32,805 bases of DNA from Rhodocyclales bacterium. Its GTDB lineage: Bacteria > Pseudomonadota > Gammaproteobacteria > Burkholderiales > Rhodocyclaceae. Below, one piece after another: positions 27,689 to 32,805 of this stretch. A program made the position numbers and the translations under genes. Below the pieces are notes generated by a model, which saw nothing but the letters and a program-made list of their open reading frames with translations, did no database searches and was not told the origin of the DNA. The stretch covers positions 1 through 32,805 of the forward strand of contig JAPLQZ010000012.1 in the NCBI GenBank assembly GCA_026399415.1. Direction: 5' to 3'. Each line of letters opens with the position of its first letter. Position 1 is the first letter of the stretch.

Positions 27689-27750
27689 CCCCCTCGCCAG
27701 GCGAGGGGGTGACCATGGTTCGCCGCTGCGCGGCTCTGCGTGGTTGACTG
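27689..27750. repeat. Dispersed structured repeat, copy 2, between dusC and the rlhA-like gene
   Basis: CCCCCTCGC-CAG-GCGAGGGGG; core 27705-27736 GGGGGTGACCATGGTTCGCCGCTGCGCGGCTC versus copy 1 GGGGGTGACGGTGGTTCGCCGCTGCGCGGCTC. Confidence 0.85.
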
Positions 27751-27784
27751 CGGCGTCCCACCAGTGCCGACTCGTGCAGCCCGC

Positions 27785-29671
27785 TCAATGCGCGACCGGA
27801 AGGATGCTGATCTGCCGGCCCTTCTTCAATTTGCCGATGACATGCATTTCGCATTGCTTGCAGTCGAAGCGCAGGGTGAGCTTTTCCTTGCCATTGACCA
27901 GCGTCATCGGGTCGGGCCGGATGCCTTTCACTTCTTTCGGGCAAAGGTTAAAGCTGTAGCGCAGGCAATGTTTGGTGATCATCAGCGAGACCTCGCCCTT
28001 TTCGGTATTGGTCTCGTAGGCGTCGGCGATCAGCGTCACGCCGTGCTTTTCGTAGAAGGCGCGGGCCGCGCTGTTGAGCACGTTGCCGAGGTAGGAGAGT
28101 TCGTTTTCCGGATAGGGTGCGGGCGGTTCCACCGCCACGGCGCGCGGCGGACGCACATAGGCGGCGGCACGCGCCGCCACCAGCGCGGCAACCGCGTCGC
28201 GGCGCAGGGCGTTGATCGAGGCAGCCGGCAGGAACCAGGGCTGCGAAAGTTTCTGCACGATTTCGGTCGCGGTGAAATCGGTGCCGCCAAGTTTGCCGAG
28301 TGCCTCGCCCAGCGCCACCATGGCCCGCTCGGCGTTCTGCGCCGGTTCCCTGGCGTGGGCCAGCGTCGCGCCTGCCGTGATGCCGTCTTCGTCGGTAATC
28401 TGCAGCGCAAAACCCTCCGGCGTTTCGCCGAATTGCATGCCGACGCGGATGCGTCGCGTGGCGGATTTCTTTTCCAGCGCGCGCTCGAATTCCTGATCGC
28501 GGTTGCGGTAGAGCGCTGTGCCGATGGCCAGATCGTCCGGCATCTGGTTGGGAAAAAGTCGCTGTCCGTCGGCGCGATTGATGCGCAGGCCGACCAGTTC
28601 GCGGTGGCTGTCGAAATAGCTCAGGCCATCGCCGTTGTGCAGCGGCGCGCTTGCCGCCACCTCGAACCAGTCAGGCCCGATGCGGCTGACGTCGCCGATC
28701 GCCTCGCCGGAAAATTTCGGCGTATCGAAGGCGCCGATGTCGACCTGGCGCTCATTGACGAAGTAGTCCGTGGCGCCGCGGTTGAAGGTCTTTTCCGGGC
28801 GCGGCGTGAAGGTGAAGCTGCAGCGCCCGGACGAGGCGCGGCCGTATTGCGGCGACTGCTCCAGAAATTCGTCGAGCAGCGTGCGGTAGTGTGCCGTGAT
28901 GTTCTTGACATAGGAAAGGTCCTTCAGCCGCCCCTCGATCTTGAACGAGCGGATGCCGGCCTCGATCAGGGCCTGCAGGTTGGCGCTCTGGTCGTTGTCC
29001 TTCATCGACAGCAGGTGCTTGTCGTGGGCGACGATGCGGCCGGCCTCGTCTTCCAGCGTATAGGGCAGGCGGCAGGCCTGCGAGCATTCGCCGCGATTGG
29101 CACTGCGCCCGGTGTGGGCGTGGCTGAGGTAGCACTGGCCGCTGTAGGCGACGCACAGCGCGCCATGCACGAAGAATTCCAGCGTCGCCGTCTCGCCAGC
29201 GCCGACTCTTAAACCGGCTGAAATCTTCGCGATCTCCTTCAGCGACAGTTCGCGCGCCAGCACGATCTGCGAGAAGCCAACATCCTGCAGGAAGCGCGCC
29301 TTCTCCAGCGTGCGGATGTCGGTCTGGGTGCTGGCATGCAACTGGATCGGCGGCAGGTCGAGTTGCAACAGACCCATGTCCTGCACGATCAGCGCATCGG
29401 CGCCGGCATCAAAAATCTGCCAGGCCAGTTGCCGTGCGCCTTCGAGTTCTTCGTCGCGCAGAATCGTATTGAGCGTGACGAAGACCCTGGCGCGATAGCG
29501 ATGGGCATGCGCCGCCAGGCGCTCGATGTCCGCCACGCTGTTGCCGGCACCGGCGCGCGCACCAAAGGCTGGCCCGCCGATGTACACGGCATCCGCGCCA
29601 TGCTTGATCGCCTCGATGCCGAAATCGGCATTCTTGGCGGGGGCGAGGAGTTCGAGGGAGGAAGGGGTCAT
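27785..29671 (-). CDS. rlhA: Peptidase U32 family protein, RlhA (YdcP)-like 23S rRNA hydroxylation protein
   Basis: MTPSSLELLAPAKNADFGIEAIKHGADAVYIGGPAFGARAGAGNSVADIERLA...ALIVQDMGLLQLDLPPIQLHASTQTDIRT; long C-terminal part ending with a CxxC-containing segment (CLRYSFNLCPKE...CKQCEMHV). Confidence 0.8.
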   Translation of the reverse strand: MTPSSLELLAPAKNADFGIEAIKHGADAVYIGGPAFGARAGAGNSVADIERLAAHAHRYRARVFVTLNTILRDEELEGARQLAWQIFDAGADALIVQDMGLLQLDLPPIQLHASTQTDIRTLEKARFLQDVGFSQIVLARELSLKEIAKISAGLRVGAGETATLEFFVHGALCVAYSGQCYLSHAHTGRSANRGECSQACRLPYTLEDEAGRIVAHDKHLLSMKDNDQSANLQALIEAGIRSFKIEGRLKDLSYVKNITAHYRTLLDEFLEQSPQYGRASSGRCSFTFTPRPEKTFNRGATDYFVNERQVDIGAFDTPKFSGEAIGDVSRIGPDWFEVAASAPLHNGDGLSYFDSHRELVGLRINRADGQRLFPNQMPDDLAIGTALYRNRDQEFERALEKKSATRRIRVGMQFGETPEGFALQITDEDGITAGATLAHAREPAQNAERAMVALGEALGKLGGTDFTATEIVQKLSQPWFLPAASINALRRDAVAALVAARAAAYVRPPRAVAVEPPAPYPENELSYLGNVLNSAARAFYEKHGVTLIADAYETNTEKGEVSLMITKHCLRYSFNLCPKEVKGIRPDPMTLVNGKEKLTLRFDCKQCEMHVIGKLKKGRQISILPVAH

Positions 29672-29783
29672 GGGGCCGGGATTCTACCGGAGCGGGGTAG
29701 GTGGTTTGCGTAGACGATGCGGTCGATGGCGCAGTTCAATGCCATCTGTGTTGAGCAGACACGCAACCAAGCATCTCACCGCC

Positions 29784-29815
29784 AAAAAAGAAAGCGACCC
29801 ACGGGGGCCGCTTTC
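29784..29815 (-). terminator. Rho-independent terminator
   Basis: Minus strand GAAAGCGGCCCCCGTGGGTCGCTTTC hairpin (one mismatch in the stem) followed by TTTTTT; downstream of the 29907-30857 minus gene. Confidence 0.8.
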
Positions 29816-29906
29816 CTGAACCGACTATGTAAGCTCGTCGCGCTCTACTCACGCCTGCGCGGAAAGGTTAGGCCGCGCGATGCTTGGCCCGGCCCGGCCG
29901 GGACCA

Positions 29907-30857
29907 TTAAGAACCTGGCCTGCACTCCGGTTGGCGAATCGTCTTGCCACTGAACATGCAGTTCTTCGACTTATTGGCGGCACACTGGCAGCTACATGTG
30001 ACCTCCGATGGACATGCGGATCCATAGTCTTTCCCGCTCTGAGTTCTATAGATGCAGTTCGCATTCGGCTTAATTCCATTGGCATCCCATGCGGTTTGGC
30101 ATGAGGGCGCGCTTGCCGCGCTGGAGTGCGTGGAAGTGGTAGTCGGCGGGGGAGCTATCTTGCCGAGGATATAGCAGGTTTTTCCAACCCCGGGAGCAGG
30201 GTCGTCAACCCCCGTATCCACCGGTGTGCTCACAGAAGGAGCTTTCACGAAGCCCTTAGGAAGACAGGTAAACCGGTCTTTGCCGGCAATGGGCGCAAAC
30301 TTGCCAGGCACGCCATACACTCCGCTCCAGTCGCCGACGGCATCGCACACCTTGCCGTCGCTCGCGCATACGACCGCTCCGCTGGGAACCGACGCTACCA
30401 ACTTGCCGGCAGCGGTTGCTACGGGCGCTGCGGACGGTGGGGGAGCTGCGGGCGGTGGCGGCGCTGCGGGCGGTGGGGGCGCTACGGGCGCTGCGGGCTG
30501 TGTCCCTCCACCTGAAGCCATCAGGTAGCAATCCTTGTCGCCGCCCGGCACAGGGTCGTCAACCCCCAAATCCTGCGGTGTACTGGCGGAGGGAAATTTC
30601 ACGAAACCCTTCGGAAGACAGCTGAAGTTTCCCGTGCCTTGTGCGGTGTTGAACTTGCTTCCCTTGCCATAAACCACATACCCAGTGGCACCGGCAGGAA
30701 CTTTGCATACCTTGCCGTTTCCCGCACAAAGCGTGAAGCCAGCGGGAACCGCATTCAGCGTCGCCGGGTTCCCCGGCCCATATGAGCCGGAGTGCGCTGC
30801 GGACACCAGTCCTAGACCTGCCAATGCACCAAAAATGAATTTACTCAACATTTTCAT
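29907..30857 (-). CDS. Secreted Cys-rich protein with two ~70-aa repeats, Pro-Ala linker and distinct C-terminal 8-Cys module; unknown function
   Basis: Signal peptide MKMLSKFIFGALAGLGLVSAAHSGS; repeats VPAGFTLCAGNGKVCK...FSCLPKGFVKFPSASTPQDLGVDDPVPGGDKDCYLM and VPSGAVVCASDGKVCD...FTCLPKGFVKAPSVSTPVDTGVDDPAPGVGKTCYIL. Confidence 0.85.
   Translation of the reverse strand: MKMLSKFIFGALAGLGLVSAAHSGSYGPGNPATLNAVPAGFTLCAGNGKVCKVPAGATGYVVYGKGSKFNTAQGTGNFSCLPKGFVKFPSASTPQDLGVDDPVPGGDKDCYLMASGGGTQPAAPVAPPPPAAPPPPAAPPPSAAPVATAAGKLVASVPSGAVVCASDGKVCDAVGDWSGVYGVPGKFAPIAGKDRFTCLPKGFVKAPSVSTPVDTGVDDPAPGVGKTCYILGKIAPPPTTTSTHSSAASAPSCQTAWDANGIKPNANCIYRTQSGKDYGSACPSEVTCSCQCAANKSKNCMFSGKTIRQPECRPGS
30427..30480 (-). 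repeat. 18-bp tandem repeat (3 units) encoding the APPPPA linker
   Basis: gctgcggacggtggggga / gctgcgggcggtggcggc / gctgcgggcggtgggggc on the + strand, inside the secreted-protein gene. Confidence 0.8.
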
Positions 30858-31208
30858 GATATCTCTCCTTGGGGAAGTCAGCCGATAAGCCAGCTCTATT
30901 TTGTGCCCCCCTGGAACAACCGGGCGACAGCGCTATCATATCGGCAAAACGCCCGATCAACACAGTCGGAATCCCGATGTCAACTGAGGCACTACCAAGC
31001 TCTTCCGACTGTCCCCGGCGGTCAGGCGATGGCAGTGATTCCGGAACAGATTGTCTAGCCCGCTGGGTTGGTATAAAGCTAGTAAAGTTGGCTTTTCGAT
31101 CGTCGGAAACCAACCATGGTCGATAGTTTGCGTTCGGCACTGCCGTATCGTTAACGTTCGGCGTTCTGACAAATCCACCGTCAGCAGTCGGGCAGGTATC
31201 ATTGGCAT

Positions 31209-31709
31209 ATGGTGACAGCCAATGCCGCTCCGGCCCCGCCGGTGACTTCTCTTCGTTTCCTCCTGCGTTCCGCCGCCCTGGCTGTTTTTCTGCAAGGCTG
31301 CGCCAACACGCCCGCGGTGCCGCCGAAGATCGAACGCATGACGGCGGCGGAACTGGAGGCGCGCCTGCCGCAGCCGGTCACCGCGCTGCCGCTGGAACAG
31401 GTCGTGGCACTGGCGCGCCAGGGCATCGGGGCCGGAGAAATCATTGCTCGCATCAGGGCCTCGGGTTCGCACTACCGCCTGGCGGCGAGCCGGATCGTCG
31501 AGTTGGCCGCGCAGGGTGTGCCGGTCGAAGTCCTCGATCACATGGTGTCCGCCGAGCGCACCCGCATCTTCGATGACATGGCCGTGGAGGCCCAGCGCCG
31601 CGAGCAGGTCTGTTTGCAGCGCATCGAGCAGGAGGCCAGCCTGTATCGCCTGCAGGCCATGCAGCCGATGTCGCCCTGCTGGCCGTATCCGATGAACCGG
31701 TTCCCGTAG
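31209..31709 (+). CDS. Hypothetical lipoprotein
   Basis: Lipobox-like AVFLQGCANTP; VVALARQGIGAGEIIARIRASGSHYRLAASRIVELAAQGVPVEVLDHM helical motif. Confidence 0.7.
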   Translation: MVTANAAPAPPVTSLRFLLRSAALAVFLQGCANTPAVPPKIERMTAAELEARLPQPVTALPLEQVVALARQGIGAGEIIARIRASGSHYRLAASRIVELAAQGVPVEVLDHMVSAERTRIFDDMAVEAQRREQVCLQRIEQEASLYRLQAMQPMSPCWPYPMNRFP

Positions 31710-31718
31710 CCGCCGGGC

Positions 31719-32462
31719 TCAGTCTTGCGGGGGCGCCTCCTGCTTGGTGGCGTTGGCACCAGCGGAGTCGGCCAGCACCTCACGCAGCCAGGTTTCGATG
31801 TCGCGGATCTCCTCCATGTTCACCGCATGTTCCATGGGATACGCGCGCCACTGCACCGGGTAAGCCATGCTCCGCAGTTTCTCGGCGGAGCGTTGGCCGA
31901 GTTCGCAGGGGATCACCGGGTCGTCCCGGCCGTGGGCCATGAACACCGGGATGTCACCGTTGGCGGCGTCGACCTCGGCGGCCAGCGTCGCCGCCAGCGG
32001 CAGGTAGGTGGACAGGGCCATGAGGCCGGCCAGACGGCGCGGATGACGCAGTGCCGTGTGCAGCGCGATGGCGCCGCCCTGCGAAAATCCGGCCAGCACG
32101 ATATGCCGGTCCTCGATGCCGCGGGCATTTTCGCGCGCCAGCAGGGCTTCGATCTGCCGGGCCGATTGGCGCACGCCGTCCGCATCCTCGCGGCGGTCGG
32201 CGAAATCCATGGAGAGGATGTCGTACCACGCCGGCATCACATAGCCGCCATTGATGGTGACGGCGCGCATGGGCGCGTGGGGAAACACGAAGCGGGTCGG
32301 CGGCAGCCGCTGCCGGTCGAACTCGCCGACGACCGGCTCGAAATCGTGGCCGTCGGCGCCGAGGCCGTGCAGCCAGATGACGGCGCGAACCGGCCGCGGC
32401 CCGGTTTCGATTTCGACGGCTGGCAGCAGCGGCTCTTGCGCTGCGTCGGGGCGTGCATCCAT
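31719..32462 (-). CDS. Carboxylesterase/phospholipase family alpha/beta hydrolase
   Basis: [38 protein letters not shown] (GxSxG), [15 protein letters not shown] at 32462 preferred ([14 protein letters not shown]). Confidence 0.9.
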   Translation of the reverse strand: MDARPDAAQEPLLPAVEIETGPRPVRAVIWLHGLGADGHDFEPVVGEFDRQRLPPTRFVFPHAPMRAVTINGGYVMPAWYDILSMDFADRREDADGVRQSARQIEALLARENARGIEDRHIVLAGFSQGGAIALHTALRHPRRLAGLMALSTYLPLAATLAAEVDAANGDIPVFMAHGRDDPVIPCELGQRSAEKLRSMAYPVQWRAYPMEHAVNMEEIRDIETWLREVLADSAGANATKQEAPPQD

Positions 32463-32644
32463 TGCCTTGTCCTCTTGGTAGCAGGGCGCCCGATTGTAGC
32501 CCCCGCCAGGGGCTTTGTCGGCGATGCAACGGCCCTGATCGATTAAACTGTGCGGCTTGCGCCCATGAAGGGCGCCATCGGTCGCCGGCATCCTGCAAGG
32601 TAGCGGCATCGATCGACACTCATCGCAGAAGGGAAGAGCGTTTC

Positions 32645-32805
32645 ATGATCAAGATCGACTTTGAAAAAATGGGCGGGTTGATTCCCGCCGTGATCCAGGA
32701 TGTCGACAACGGCGAGGTGCTGATGGTCGCCTTCATGGACGAGAAGACGCTGAACCTGACCCTGGAGACGGGCAAGACCTGGTTCTTCAGCCGCACCCGC
32801 AACAA
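32645..32805 (+). CDS. hisI: Phosphoribosyl-AMP cyclohydrolase (partial, runs off the window end)
   Basis: Translation [53 protein letters not shown]; HisI motifs VLMVAFM and SRTRN. Confidence 0.85.
   Translation, partial: MIKIDFEKMGGLIPAVIQDVDNGEVLMVAFMDEKTLNLTLETGKTWFFSRTRN

Noticed and set aside
27740-29212. 490-aa plus-strand ORF
   Set aside because: Antisense to the U32/RlhA-like gene.
29672-29906. tRNA or small RNA gene near the terminator
   Set aside because: No cloverleaf or T-loop motif found by eye; the hairpin plus T-tract is explained as the terminator of the adjacent minus-strand gene.
30427-30498. Possible CRISPR-like repeat array
   Set aside because: Units are contiguous 18-bp coding repeats for a Pro/Ala linker, with no spacers and no cas genes.
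30957-31541. 194-aa minus-strand ORF upstream of the secreted-protein gene
   Set aside because: Largely antisense to the lipoprotein gene, with no domain or RBS support; the remaining part treated as non-coding.

Overview
This 32.8-kb GC-rich bacterial chromosomal window looks betaproteobacterial, possibly Rhodocyclales/Burkholderiales-like; that placement is inferred from gene content and protein flavour only. It contains: (1) the conserved mltD / gloB / methyltransferase / rnhA / dnaQ neighbourhood, with a Tat-signal caspase-like (C14) gene inserted between mltD and gloB; (2) a long minus-strand block with a sensor kinase and sigma-54 response regulator, two branched-chain-type substrate-binding proteins, livHMGF, an Fe-alcohol dehydrogenase, a thioesterase and an SSADH-like dehydrogenase; (3) a neutral-lipid island with two WS/DGAT paralogues, two alpha/beta hydrolases and a divergent SDR plus quinone oxidoreductase; (4) an erythromycin-esterase homologue, dusC and an rlhA-like U32 gene; (5) a secreted Cys-rich two-repeat protein of unknown function in an atypical segment; (6) a lipoprotein, a carboxylesterase and the start of a hisI gene. 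The strongest non-coding signal lies between the response regulator and the transporter operon: two identical 17-bp palindromes (TGAGCGGAAACCGCTCA, 41 bp apart) upstream of a well-spaced -24/-12 element (TGGCATATGTCTTGCG). This predicts a complete sigma-54 regulatory circuit for the uptake/oxidation operon. Other signals are a covarying dispersed hairpin repeat present twice, a hairpin between the SBP gene and livH, a WS/DGAT paralogue with an altered HHxxxDG motif, and basic Ala/Arg/Pro tails on both WS/DGATs. No CRISPR array, rRNA, tRNA, transposase or integrase was recognised.
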